Shown here: piece after piece, positions 56,686 through 64,000 of the stretch
How the letters are laid out: every line of letters starts with the position of its first letter
Position numbering within the stretch: position 1 is the first letter of the stretch
NCBI GenBank assembly: GCA_003223245.1
Contig: QHYI01000110.1
Span: 92,525-156,524, forward strand
Reading direction: 5' to 3'
Source: Acidobacteriota bacterium
Lineage (GTDB): Bacteria; Acidobacteriota; Terriglobia; Acidiferrales; UBA7541
Length of the DNA stretch: 64,000 nucleotides
Position numbers and translations under genes: made by a program
Notes under the pieces: model-generated
Databases searched by the model: none
Told to the model about the DNA's origin: nothing
The model's input: the letters and a program-made list of their open reading frames with translations, nothing else

Positions 56686-57060
56686 TCACGCCGTAAAAGA
56701 GCTGCCGCAGCCGCAACTCCGCGCCGCGTTGGGGTTCTGGAAGACAAATCCCTGGCGCATGAGCGTTTCTTCGTACTCCAGCGTCGTGCCATTCAGGTAC
56801 AAAAAGCTTTTGGGGTCCACGAAAAGGCGCGCGCCATGCTCTTCGAAAATCTTGTCGCGGTCGCGCGGTTGGGTGTCCAGGCGCATCGCGTAGGACAAGC
56901 CGGAGCAGCCGCCACCCTGCACGCCTACGCGCAGGCCGCCAACTTCCGGCGACACGCCTTCCTTTTCGAGCAGCGCGCGAATCTTCTTGGCGGCGCGCTC
57001 GGTGAGGTGGATTGCGGCGACGTTCGGGAGCCCCCCCTCTATTTTTGCGTAAGTGTTCAT
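56686..57060 (-). CDS. iscA: A-type Fe-S carrier protein
   Basis: 124 aa. The three A-type cysteines are present: GGGCSGLSYAM and the C-terminal SCGCGSSFTA. The fold pattern VGGLRVGVQGGGCSGLSY / GARLFVDPKSFLYLNGTTLE matches IscA/ErpA. It carries or transfers Fe-S clusters to apo-targets. A 150-bp gap precedes it after iscU; a GTGGGG-poor, hairpin-free stretch with no other gene. Confidence 0.93.
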   Translation of the reverse strand: MNTYAKIEGGLPNVAAIHLTERAAKKIRALLEKEGVSPEVGGLRVGVQGGGCSGLSYAMRLDTQPRDRDKIFEEHGARLFVDPKSFLYLNGTTLEYEETLMRQGFVFQNPNAARSCGCGSSFTA

Positions 57061-57210
57061 TCTAAGCCACTTAGCTTCCCTCTAAGTCGTTTAGGGGTCA
57101 GTATCTTTTCAGCCGCATACGCTTCCGCCCGTAACCCAGCCGGGACCCCGCATGCTGTGCCCCGACAAAGAAGGGTGCAGCAAATTGCGGCGCCGGAAAG
57201 ACCTGAGCTC

Positions 57211-57630
57211 TTAGTGCGATGCCGTTTCGGCGGCCGCGGGAGCTTCGACCCCATGCTTCTTCTTCCAGTCGCCGATGGCGGCCTTGATGGCGTCTTCGGC
57301 GAGCACGGAGCAGTGAATCTTCACCGGCGGAAGCGAGAGCTCGCGCACGATGTCCGTGTTCTTGATGGCCAGCGCCTCATCGACGGTTTTACCCTTCACC
57401 CATTCCGTGGCGAGCGAGGAGCTGGCGATGGCCGACCCGCAGCCGAAGGTCTTGAACTTGGCCTCTTCAATGACCTGCGTCTCCGGGTTGATTTTCATCT
57501 GCAGCTTCATCACGTCGCCGCATTCCGGCGCGCCCACAAGACCGGTCCCCACGTTGGGATCGTTCTTCGGGAGGCTGCCGACGTTGCGGGGATTGTTGTA
57601 ATGATCCACTACTTTGTCGCTGTATGCCAT
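57211..57630 (-). CDS. iscU: Fe-S cluster scaffold protein
   Basis: 139 aa. Ligands C37 and D39 (GAPECGDVM), C64 (TFGCGSAIASSS) and C107, with the HscA-recognition motif LPPVK at 100-104 (LSLPPVKIHCSVLAEDAI). Starts MAYSDKVVDHYNNPRNVGSL as in IscU. A short Ala-rich C-terminal tail is extra. Its ATG shares one base with the stop of the preceding small gene (TAATG), indicating translational coupling. Confidence 0.96.
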   Translation of the reverse strand: MAYSDKVVDHYNNPRNVGSLPKNDPNVGTGLVGAPECGDVMKLQMKINPETQVIEEAKFKTFGCGSAIASSSLATEWVKGKTVDEALAIKNTDIVRELSLPPVKIHCSVLAEDAIKAAIGDWKKKHGVEAPAAAETASH

Positions 57631-57932
57631 TACCCGTTGCTCCTTGCCAGATTTGCGAGACTTACGAAACCCGCGCTCTTCACCGCCTTGTCCGAGAGGG
57701 ACACGTTCGGCACGGAAGCCGAACGGCCCGCGGTCAGCTGACGAAGAGCATCCTTACTGTACTCCGCTCCAAGCCCGAGCATCTTCAAGAAGGCTCGCAC
57801 CTGCTGAAGCTCGCGGAAAGAGCGCTCACCCCCGGTCTCCTCCTCCGAATCGTAGGGCACGAAGCTCACGCGGAAAGCCGCGCCTGTACCCGCGATGGAG
57901 CGATGGATCCGAATTGTTCCTTCATTTGCCAT
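57630..57932 (-). CDS. Uncharacterised small protein encoded between iscS and iscU
   Basis: 100 aa (MANEGTIRIHRSIAGTGAAF ... SVPNVSLSDKAVKSAGFVSL). No cysteine is present, so it is not a cluster ligand. It is a soluble mixed alpha/beta sequence with an Arg/Gln-rich helix (FRELQQVRAFLKMLGLGAEY). It begins 18 bp after iscS and its TAA overlaps the iscU ATG, so it is made in step with both. No family recognised; a modulator of the IscS-IscU handover is a reasonable guess only. Confidence 0.75.
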   Translation of the reverse strand: MANEGTIRIHRSIAGTGAAFRVSFVPYDSEEETGGERSFRELQQVRAFLKMLGLGAEYSKDALRQLTAGRSASVPNVSLSDKAVKSAGFVSLANLARSNG

Positions 57933-57950
57933 TGTTGCTTCTCATTCCTT

Positions 57951-59171
57951 TTAGGCGGTTTGCCATTTCATTTTTGAGATGTCGATTCCCTCTTTGGCCA
58001 TTTCGTAGAGCGGGGAAAGCTCGCGCAGCTTGGTTACGACCTGCACCATCTTATCGATGACATAGTCGACCTCTTCCTGCGTATTGAAACGGCCGAGGCC
58101 GAATCGAATCGAAGTGTGAGCGAGGTCTTCGCCCACGCCTAAAGCTTTGAGTACATAGCTGGGTTCGAGGGTTGCCGAAGTACAAGCCGAACCGCTCGAA
58201 ACCGCCACGTCGTTAATGCCCATGAGCAAGGACTCCCCTTCCACATAAGCGAAACTCATATTCAGGTTGTTGGGCAAACGGTGTTCCATCGAACCATTGA
58301 CGTAAACTTCGTCCAGCTTGGATTCCAGGCCAGCTTTCAGGCGGTCACGTAGGCCGCGGAGCCTCACGCTCTCTTCCGGCATCTCCTTTTGCGCAATTTC
58401 GCAGGCCTTGCCGAGCCCCACAATGCCGGGCACATTCAGCGTGCCGGAGCGCATGCCGCGCTCATGCCCACCGCCGTCGATAATGGCCGAGAGCTGCACG
58501 CGAGGATTGCGGCGCCGCACGTAAAGCGCGCCAACTCCCTTGGGTCCATAAATCTTGTGGGCACTGACGGCCAGCAGGTCGATATTGTCCTTCTGGACAT
58601 CGACCGGAATCTTGCCCACCGCTTGGACGCCGTCGACGGCAAAGAAAATCCCATGTTCCTTAGCCATCTTGCCGATTTCCGCAATGGGATTGATCACCCC
58701 GATTTCGTTGTTGGCGTACATGATGGTGATCAGAATGGTCTTCGGCTTAATTGCCGCTTTCAAATCGTCGAGACTGATGCGGCCGTCGCGCTGCACTGGG
58801 AGATAGGTCACTTCAAAGCCGTGCTTCTCGAGGTTCTTGCAGGTGTCGAGCACGGCTTTATGCTCGATCGACTGCGTAATGATGTGGTTGCCCTTCTCGC
58901 GGAACATTTCCGCGATGCCCTTGATCATCAAGTTGTCCGATTCCGTGGCGCCGCTGGTAAAAATGATCTCCTTCGCCGTGGCATTGATCAGCGAAGCGAC
59001 CTGCTGGCGAGCGTTCTCCACCGCTTCCTCGGCGGTCCAGCCGAAATAGTGGTTGCGGCTTGCCGCATTCCCGAACTTCCCGGTGAAATACGGCATCATC
59101 GCCTCGAGAACCCGAGGATCGACCGGGGTGGTAGCGTGATTGTCCATGTAAATCGGCAGTTTGACGGCCAT
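57951..59171 (-). CDS. iscS: Cysteine desulfurase IscS
   Basis: 406 aa. PLP enzyme with Lys206 in [10 protein letters not shown] (same number as E. coli), catalytic loop Cys330 in [21 protein letters not shown]-terminal [18 protein letters not shown] and SGATESDN. It supplies persulfide sulfur to IscU. It starts 12 bp after iscR. Confidence 0.97.
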   Translation of the reverse strand: MAVKLPIYMDNHATTPVDPRVLEAMMPYFTGKFGNAASRNHYFGWTAEEAVENARQQVASLINATAKEIIFTSGATESDNLMIKGIAEMFREKGNHIITQSIEHKAVLDTCKNLEKHGFEVTYLPVQRDGRISLDDLKAAIKPKTILITIMYANNEIGVINPIAEIGKMAKEHGIFFAVDGVQAVGKIPVDVQKDNIDLLAVSAHKIYGPKGVGALYVRRRNPRVQLSAIIDGGGHERGMRSGTLNVPGIVGLGKACEIAQKEMPEESVRLRGLRDRLKAGLESKLDEVYVNGSMEHRLPNNLNMSFAYVEGESLLMGINDVAVSSGSACTSATLEPSYVLKALGVGEDLAHTSIRFGLGRFNTQEEVDYVIDKMVQVVTKLRELSPLYEMAKEGIDISKMKWQTA

Positions 59172-59183
59172 GTCCCTGTTCTC

Positions 59184-59624
59184 CTAAGTTCTTGTTAATG
59201 CCACGAGCGCTGGCTCGTGCGGATCCTCGCTCATCTGAGCAATCGTGACCGAGCCCAACACATTTAAGATGCTCTCGTTCACGCGCCGTAACGGCTCTTT
59301 TACCGAACAGCGGTGCGTCGCGTCGCAGTCCCCGTGGTTCGTGACACAGGAAGTGATTAGCACCGGGCCGTCAATCGCGGAGATCACGTCCAGAGCGCTA
59401 ATCTGCGAGGGTTCTTTCGACAACTGGTAGCCCCCGCTTGAACCATGCTTTGCCGCGACAATGGACTTGTGCGCCAGCTTTTGCAGCACCTTGGCCATCA
59501 GCGTGGCGGAAATCCCGTACTCCTCGGCGATTTCGCTGGCGCTGCAAGCATGGTCGCCACGGTGCAGAGCCAGGTGCTTGACGGCAATCAACCCGTAGTC
59601 GGCTTTCTTGGAAAGCTTGAACAT
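59184..59624 (-). CDS. iscR: Rrf2-family Fe-S regulator IscR
   Basis: 146 aa from ATG 59624 (MFKLSKKADYGLIAVKHLAL); a GTG at 59651 would add nine residues. Winged-helix Rrf2 domain (SASEIAEEYGISATLMAKVL, GYQLSKEP) and three cluster cysteines in CVTNHGDCDATHRC (C-x6-C-x5-C, one residue wider than E. coli IscR). Holo-IscR represses the isc operon through type-1 boxes; two such boxes flank its promoter here. Confidence 0.93.
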   Translation of the reverse strand: MFKLSKKADYGLIAVKHLALHRGDHACSASEIAEEYGISATLMAKVLQKLAHKSIVAAKHGSSGGYQLSKEPSQISALDVISAIDGPVLITSCVTNHGDCDATHRCSVKEPLRRVNESILNVLGSVTIAQMSEDPHEPALVALTRT

Positions 59625-59669
59625 CGAGCCGAGACTCTCTAAGTCCCCCACATGCTAAGCTACATATGC

Positions 59670-59682
59670 GACCGTTCTAGTC
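59670..59682. promoter_or_regulatory. IscR type-1-like box overlapping the isc transcription start
   Basis: GACC-N5-AGTC on the plus strand (GACT-AGAAC-GGTC on the minus), within a wider perfect repeat TGCGAC-N7-GTCGCA (59667-59685). It lies directly downstream of the -10 box, where binding would block transcription. Confidence 0.6.
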
Positions 59683-59691
59683 GCACATCGG

Positions 59692-59721
59692 AGTATACAC
59701 TTTTCGGCGGACGAAAGTCAA
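59692..59721 (-). promoter_or_regulatory. Promoter of the isc operon
   Basis: Minus strand TTGACT (59716-59721), 18-bp spacer, TATACT (59692-59697). Start of transcription would fall near 59685, about 60 bp before the iscR ATG. Confidence 0.65.
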
Positions 59722-59778
59722 TGCTGTGAGGTGCAAAACGTTTTTTATAACCCTTTTGTTTGCTACAGCTTATATTAG

Positions 59779-59791
59779 GACTAAGATAGTC
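59779..59791. promoter_or_regulatory. Second IscR type-1-like box, GACT-AAGAT-AGTC
   Basis: Perfect GACT-N5-AGTC inverted repeat, matching the core of the E. coli type-1 consensus except for a G in the A/T centre. It lies about 95 bp upstream of the isc start and 116 bp before the divergent phosphoesterase gene, so it could act on either. Confidence 0.55.
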
Positions 59792-59906
59792 TTGGTTTAG
59801 CGGACCTTCTGTTGTCAGAGGTCGGTTCCGAGCGCGAATCCTGACCGATAGCTTTCTAAGGGGCAGAATTCGCGGGCCGGTGACGGTTTGCTCCGGTGGA
59901 GGTGCT

Positions 59907-60929
59907 ATGAGCGCGACATTTTGCTTTGCGAGCGGAAAGAGCTCGAAACTCCTGGGAATTTTTGGAATAGGCGTGCTCCTCGCTCTCGCATCTCCGCAGG
60001 CAGTCGAAGCTCAGCTACGGCCTGGAGCTCGGGCCCCGGGAACTCTTCAGCACCGTGCGCCCAAGAAAACCGCTTCTGGTGACCCCGCTGAGACTGCCTT
60101 CACGCTGGTTGGAGCTGGAGACATCGCCACCTGCGAGCATCTTGAGAGTGCTGCGGCCACGGCCAAGTTGATTGAGGGGATTCCCGGGACGGTGTTTGCA
60201 GCAGGCGATCTAGCCTACGAGAAGGGCAGTGCGGCGGAGTTCAAGAATTGCTATGGCCCGGCGTGGGGATTGTTCAAGGACCGCACCAAACCGGCTTTGG
60301 GGAATCACGAATACGGTACGCGCGACGCGACCGGATATTTCGAGTATTGGGGCACGCAAGCCGGGCCAGCAGGCAAAGGCTACTACAGCTATGATCTGGG
60401 GGATTGGCACATCGTGGTGCTGAACACCAATTGCAATGCCAAGAAGATGGGCGGCTGCCACAAAGGCTCGCCGCAGGAAACTTGGTTGCGCGAAGACCTG
60501 GCCAAGCATCCCCATGCCTGCATTCTCGCTTACGGCCATCACCCGCTTTTCAGCAGCGGGGTTTTCAAGAGCCATGCTTTGCACCCAGCCCTGAGGCCAT
60601 TGTGGGAGGACCTATACGCGGCACACGCCGACTTGGTTCTTGCGGGCCACGAACATTCTTATGAACGGTTTGCACCGCAGGATCCCAACGGAAGGCCGAA
60701 CCCCGCGAATGGGATTCGGGAAATCGTTGTGGGGACGGGAGGAAGGAGTCACGTACCGCTGGGGGTGCCAACTCCCAACAGCGAAGTGCGTGAATGGAAG
60801 ACCTACGGCGTGCTCAAACTCACGCTGGCTCGGGCGAAATACCACTGGGAGTTCATTCCGGTAGAGGGCCAGACGTTCCACGATTCCGGGGACGGCGTTT
60901 GCTATAACCAGCCGTCAACCGCGCATTGA
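59907..60929 (+). CDS. Secreted metallophosphoesterase (purple-acid-phosphatase-like)
   Basis: 340 aa; ATG 59907 has GGAGG four bases upstream (an upstream in-frame GTG at 59880 is rejected). A signal peptide (SKLLGIFGIGVLLALASPQA) is followed by the calcineurin-like metal-binding blocks GAGDIATC, FAAGDLAYEKG, ALGNHEYGTR, YGHHPLFSSG and LAGHEHSYERF, all present. A phosphomonoesterase or phosphodiesterase of the periplasm or outside; substrate unknown. Divergent from the isc operon. Confidence 0.9.
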   Translation: MSATFCFASGKSSKLLGIFGIGVLLALASPQAVEAQLRPGARAPGTLQHRAPKKTASGDPAETAFTLVGAGDIATCEHLESAAATAKLIEGIPGTVFAAGDLAYEKGSAAEFKNCYGPAWGLFKDRTKPALGNHEYGTRDATGYFEYWGTQAGPAGKGYYSYDLGDWHIVVLNTNCNAKKMGGCHKGSPQETWLREDLAKHPHACILAYGHHPLFSSGVFKSHALHPALRPLWEDLYAAHADLVLAGHEHSYERFAPQDPNGRPNPANGIREIVVGTGGRSHVPLGVPTPNSEVREWKTYGVLKLTLARAKYHWEFIPVEGQTFHDSGDGVCYNQPSTAH

Positions 60930-61142
60930 GTCCCGAGTTTGTTTGGCGGTACACGACCTCTCAGCATGTCGACTTGCCTGAAATGAATGAGGGCGCTCAC
61001 CGAGGCTTAGCTTTTCACCCTATTTCCTCACCATCTCTTTGATTTCACGACTCATGGTGCGAGCACTAGACGCGCAACCCCGTTCCCCGAGCATTCTAAT
61101 GCCGTTTCCGATGGCCTCGCACGCCGTGCGAATGGGTCCATC

Positions 61143-63245
61143 TCATGGTTTTGCACTCGCGCAAGTTCCGCCGGAGGCGGCGGCTTCGACCAGTTTTTGT
61201 ACCGCGGACACAGGGATCAAAAGCAATTGCACTTTTCCCTTTTTCATTTGCTCGAGGGCGGCCAACTGCTGCGACTTCCAGGAATCCGTAGCGGGCTGGC
61301 GCTTGGCGATAGCCTCGAGCGCGGCAAGTCCTATGCCCGCAAGCGCCGAGAGGTCTTGAGAACGAACCGACACCTCGTTCACGAGAAACGAACGCTGCGC
61401 GAGGGGCTGGAGCTTTGCGGGGTTGTCACGCCAAACGGTGAATCGCGAGCGCAGGCGCCCCCCGGCATCGGGGTCCAAGCAGGAAGTTCCAATGAATTTG
61501 TCCACGAGTTCGCCAAAGCGCCTGCCCGCGTCGCTCTCCAAAGGAACGGCGTCCACAACGCGATTCAGTGGCGATAAGCTGGTAGCTTCCACGGCAGCGG
61601 TCTCCTCTCGCGTGTAATCCTTGACCGGTTCCACGACATCGGCCAGCGTCCGCAACGCAGCAAACTCCTCACGCTTCGCGGGGCCTGCAATGCGGTGGAG
61701 CATTTGCCAATAGCATGTTCTGTGAGTCAGGCCGAGCCACTCGAGCCGCGGGCTTAGGAAATCCAGCCGCGCGTACATGGAAGCAGGATCGCGGACCTCC
61801 GCCGGAGACCAGAGACGCTCGGCGATGGCCGCGTTTCTCGGCCATATGCGCGAATCAATGTTCTCCGCGCTCACGTATTCCGTCCACATGGTGGACTCGC
61901 CGCCCAGAATGCGCTGTTTTTCTTCCGGCGAGAGATTGGCGGCGTCCCCACTGAGCGGGTCCGCGGCATAGTGGCGCGCGGCCGACCAGCCGAGATCGAG
62001 GTAGTAGCCATTCGAAAGAATCCCGCGGTACCCTTGCCTCGCGGCCGCGGCAAGCGACTCGGGGCCGCGCCAGGACTGAATGGTGACGTCCTTTGGCAAG
62101 CTGGGGTCGAGGATTTCGTCCCAGCCAATCATGCTCTTGCCGTGCTTGGCCACAATAGCCTGGAGCCGCTTGCTGAAATACGCTTGCAGCGCTTGATTGT
62201 TCTTAAGGCCGTGGGCGCGCATGTATTCCTGAATCTTCTGGTTGCCGTCCCATTGCTTGCCATTCACCTCATCGCCGCCGATGTGAAAGAACTGATCCGC
62301 AAAGAGCTTGGCCATCTCTCCGATAAACTCATCCAAGAACTTGTAAGTCCGCTCGTTCGTGGGGTCCATGGCGGGATCCATAACGCCCCAGCGGCGGTCA
62401 ATTTCATAAGGGCCGGGAGCGCTCGCCAGTTCCGGGTAACCGACAAAAAAGGCGGTGCTGTGGCCGGGCATCTCGAATTCCGGAACCACGCGGATGCCGC
62501 GATCGCGCGCGTAGGCAATCAGGTCGCGAATCTCTTCCTGCGTGTAATAGAGCCCGTCGGAGCCCAGTTCCTGCAATTTAGGAAATTTCTTGCTTTCGAC
62601 GCGGAACCCCTGGTTGTCCGTGAGGTGCCAGTGAAAAACATTCATTTTTGCGGCTTCCATGCCGTTCAGGTTGCGGCGGATCACCTCCAGAGGAATGAAG
62701 TGCCGCGCGGAATCGATCATCAGGCCGCGCCAGGGAAAGCGCGGGTGGTCTTGGATGGTGAGCGCTGGAGCCGCGAAACCGTCGCTGGTAACATCCACGA
62801 GCTGCAGAAAGGTCTCTAAACCGTACAGCGTGCCGAGAGGTGTCGGGGCAGTGAGCGTTGCGCCGGCGGTGGTCACTTCGAGAACGTACGATTCATCCTC
62901 GCCCACTTCCTGGATTTCTTTGCTGGCATGGTCGGTGTGAATGACCAAGGTCGCGTGCGCGTACTGTGCGGGCTTCAAATTCAGGGGGAACGCAGTTTGA
63001 CGAGCCAGTTGCTCGAGGAAGCGCTCGACGCCGCGTTCGAGGCGCGGCTCGGTGTGGCCGGTCAACACGACGGAGAAAGAAGAATCCACACGCAGGCTCC
63101 CGGTACCGGCTTGGACGCTCGCGGGCATGGGCATGAGATTCAGAGCCGGCTGTTGAGCGGCAGTCCTCTTAGGGATCAGGAGCGCCAGCAGAACCAGCAA
63201 GAGGAATCCTCGCAAACCGAAGTTCGAAATGAAATCGTGGGCCAT
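61143..63245 (-). CDS. Beta-N-acetylhexosaminidase, GH20
   Basis: 700 aa with a signal peptide (FLLLVLLALLIPKRTAAQ). An N-terminal GH20b domain (VLEVTTAGATLTAPTPLGTL, GLETFLQLV) precedes the catalytic barrel: PRFPWRGLMIDSARHFIPLE, MNVFHWHLTDNQGFRVESKK, GIRVVPEFEMPGHS and the catalytic Asp-Glu pair in FFHIGGDEVNGKQW. Later W residues (ILGGESTMWTEYV) close the -1 site. Releases terminal GlcNAc/GalNAc from chitin- or glycan-derived oligosaccharides in the periplasm. Confidence 0.95.
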   Translation of the reverse strand: MAHDFISNFGLRGFLLLVLLALLIPKRTAAQQPALNLMPMPASVQAGTGSLRVDSSFSVVLTGHTEPRLERGVERFLEQLARQTAFPLNLKPAQYAHATLVIHTDHASKEIQEVGEDESYVLEVTTAGATLTAPTPLGTLYGLETFLQLVDVTSDGFAAPALTIQDHPRFPWRGLMIDSARHFIPLEVIRRNLNGMEAAKMNVFHWHLTDNQGFRVESKKFPKLQELGSDGLYYTQEEIRDLIAYARDRGIRVVPEFEMPGHSTAFFVGYPELASAPGPYEIDRRWGVMDPAMDPTNERTYKFLDEFIGEMAKLFADQFFHIGGDEVNGKQWDGNQKIQEYMRAHGLKNNQALQAYFSKRLQAIVAKHGKSMIGWDEILDPSLPKDVTIQSWRGPESLAAAARQGYRGILSNGYYLDLGWSAARHYAADPLSGDAANLSPEEKQRILGGESTMWTEYVSAENIDSRIWPRNAAIAERLWSPAEVRDPASMYARLDFLSPRLEWLGLTHRTCYWQMLHRIAGPAKREEFAALRTLADVVEPVKDYTREETAAVEATSLSPLNRVVDAVPLESDAGRRFGELVDKFIGTSCLDPDAGGRLRSRFTVWRDNPAKLQPLAQRSFLVNEVSVRSQDLSALAGIGLAALEAIAKRQPATDSWKSQQLAALEQMKKGKVQLLLIPVSAVQKLVEAAASGGTCASAKP

Positions 63246-63467
63246 GATTCGGTAAATTCCCTTTCGCTAAAGGTGAGAACCGCGAACCCGTTTCTGCGAT
63301 GCCGCAGCGGCGTAGGCATACTGTCATAACTCCGCGGTTCTGCGAAGAGGATTCCGAGAGTCTGCGAGGCGGGCTGGAAGGTTTGGCGGCAGGGCGGCAG
63401 GTTTGTGGAGTCGCGCTTTTCGCGCCGCCTGAGATAGAATAGCCCGGCGTTTACACCAGCCGCGAAA

Positions 63468-63950
63468 ATGAAGACCTCCGTCGCCATCTATCCAGGCTCG
63501 TTTGATCCGGTGACTAATGGACACCTCGACTTGATCGAGCGCGGCGAAAAAATGTTTGATCTGCTGATCGTGGCCGTGCTGCGAAACACGGAAAAACAGC
63601 CACTGTTTAGCGTTTCTGAGCGGGTCGAGATGCTGCGCGAAGTTACCAAGAAATGGAGCGACGTCGAGGTGGACGTTTTTGAGGGATTGCTCATCGACTA
63701 CGCGCGCAAACGCGGCGCGGGAGTGATTTTGCGCGGCATTCGCGCTGTTTCGGATTACGAATACGAATTGCAAATGGCGCTGATGAACCGCAAACTGGAG
63801 CCGCGCCTGGAAACGGTTTTTATGCTCCCCGGCGAACCGTACAGCTACCTCAGTTCGAAGCTGGTGCGCGAGATCGCGCAACATGGAGGGCCGCTCGAGG
63901 GGTTGGTTCCTCCTATCGTCGAGCAGCGGTTGCGCGCCAAAGTGCCTTAA
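63468..63950 (+). CDS. coaD: Phosphopantetheine adenylyltransferase
   Basis: 160 aa, normal length. Nucleotidyltransferase motif YPGSFDPVTNGHLDLIERG (TNGH for the H-x-G-H box), KRGAGVILRGIRAVSDYEYE, ETVFMLPGEPYSYLSSKLVR. Transfers AMP from ATP to 4'-phosphopantetheine, the penultimate step of CoA synthesis. Stand-alone; 50 bp to the window end with nothing visible. Confidence 0.96.
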   Translation: MKTSVAIYPGSFDPVTNGHLDLIERGEKMFDLLIVAVLRNTEKQPLFSVSERVEMLREVTKKWSDVEVDVFEGLLIDYARKRGAGVILRGIRAVSDYEYELQMALMNRKLEPRLETVFMLPGEPYSYLSSKLVREIAQHGGPLEGLVPPIVEQRLRAKVP

Positions 63951-64000
63951 CCTAACCGCAGCGCCCCCACCAACACCATTTAGGTGGCGCGCCACGCTCT

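Overview
The window reads as a chromosomal segment of an Acidobacteriota-like heterotroph (inference). The reasons are a 1186-aa Oar-type TonB-dependent receptor with an N-terminal carboxypeptidase-regulatory-like domain, a glycine-rich TonB, several secreted hypothetical proteins, two glycoside hydrolases and a high-GC background. Two genes carry frameshifts or deletions, which fits either real decay or a draft/metagenome assembly. No rRNA or CRISPR array was seen; there is one tRNA (Gln, CUG).

Layout. 1-6.9 kb (minus strand): a beta-oxidation cluster with a FadJ/PimF-type bifunctional enzyme (cut by the window edge), a PimC/PimD-like pair of acyl-CoA dehydrogenases, a broken acyl-CoA synthetase and an SDR. 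7-14.4 kb: the receptor, a zinc alcohol dehydrogenase, a TetR regulator and an AidB-like acyl-CoA dehydrogenase. 14.6-17.4 kb: a degraded insertion region beside tRNA-Gln, holding the C-terminal stub of a tyrosine recombinase, tandem repeats like an IS21-family end, small orphan genes and a decayed lipoprotein gene.

17.4-30.6 kb is an aromatic-acid catabolic locus. A tetR-hcrCAB unit encodes a 4-hydroxybenzoyl-CoA reductase and starts behind two tandem palindromic operators. Next come a PaaK-type aryl-CoA ligase, an amidohydrolase, boxB, boxC and boxR, with a divergent boxD. Together these suggest 4-hydroxybenzoate -> 4-hydroxybenzoyl-CoA -> benzoyl-CoA -> oxygen-dependent epoxidation and ring hydrolysis -> beta-oxidation. 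This joins a reductive dehydroxylation normally associated with anaerobes to the aerobic Box route. BoxA (the reductase) is not in the window.

30.6-49 kb: an HtrA protease, a GH63-like glycosidase, an SDR, a VOC protein, then a three-gene redox/signalling operon (receiver-thioredoxin-reductase fusion, cyclic-nucleotide-domain histidine kinase, UBP-type zinc finger). TerC, a penicillin/AHL acylase, a frameshifted quinone oxidoreductase, several envelope hypotheticals and TonB follow.

49.3-64 kb: ileS-lspA, then (minus strand) a complete isc operon iscR-iscS-orf100-iscU-iscA-hscB-hscA-fdx-orf79-iscX behind a good promoter with two IscR type-1-like boxes. The window ends with a metallophosphoesterase, a GH20 beta-hexosaminidase and coaD. 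Fe-S supply by Isc would serve HcrA/B/C and ferredoxin-dependent steps of the aromatic pathway (inference).
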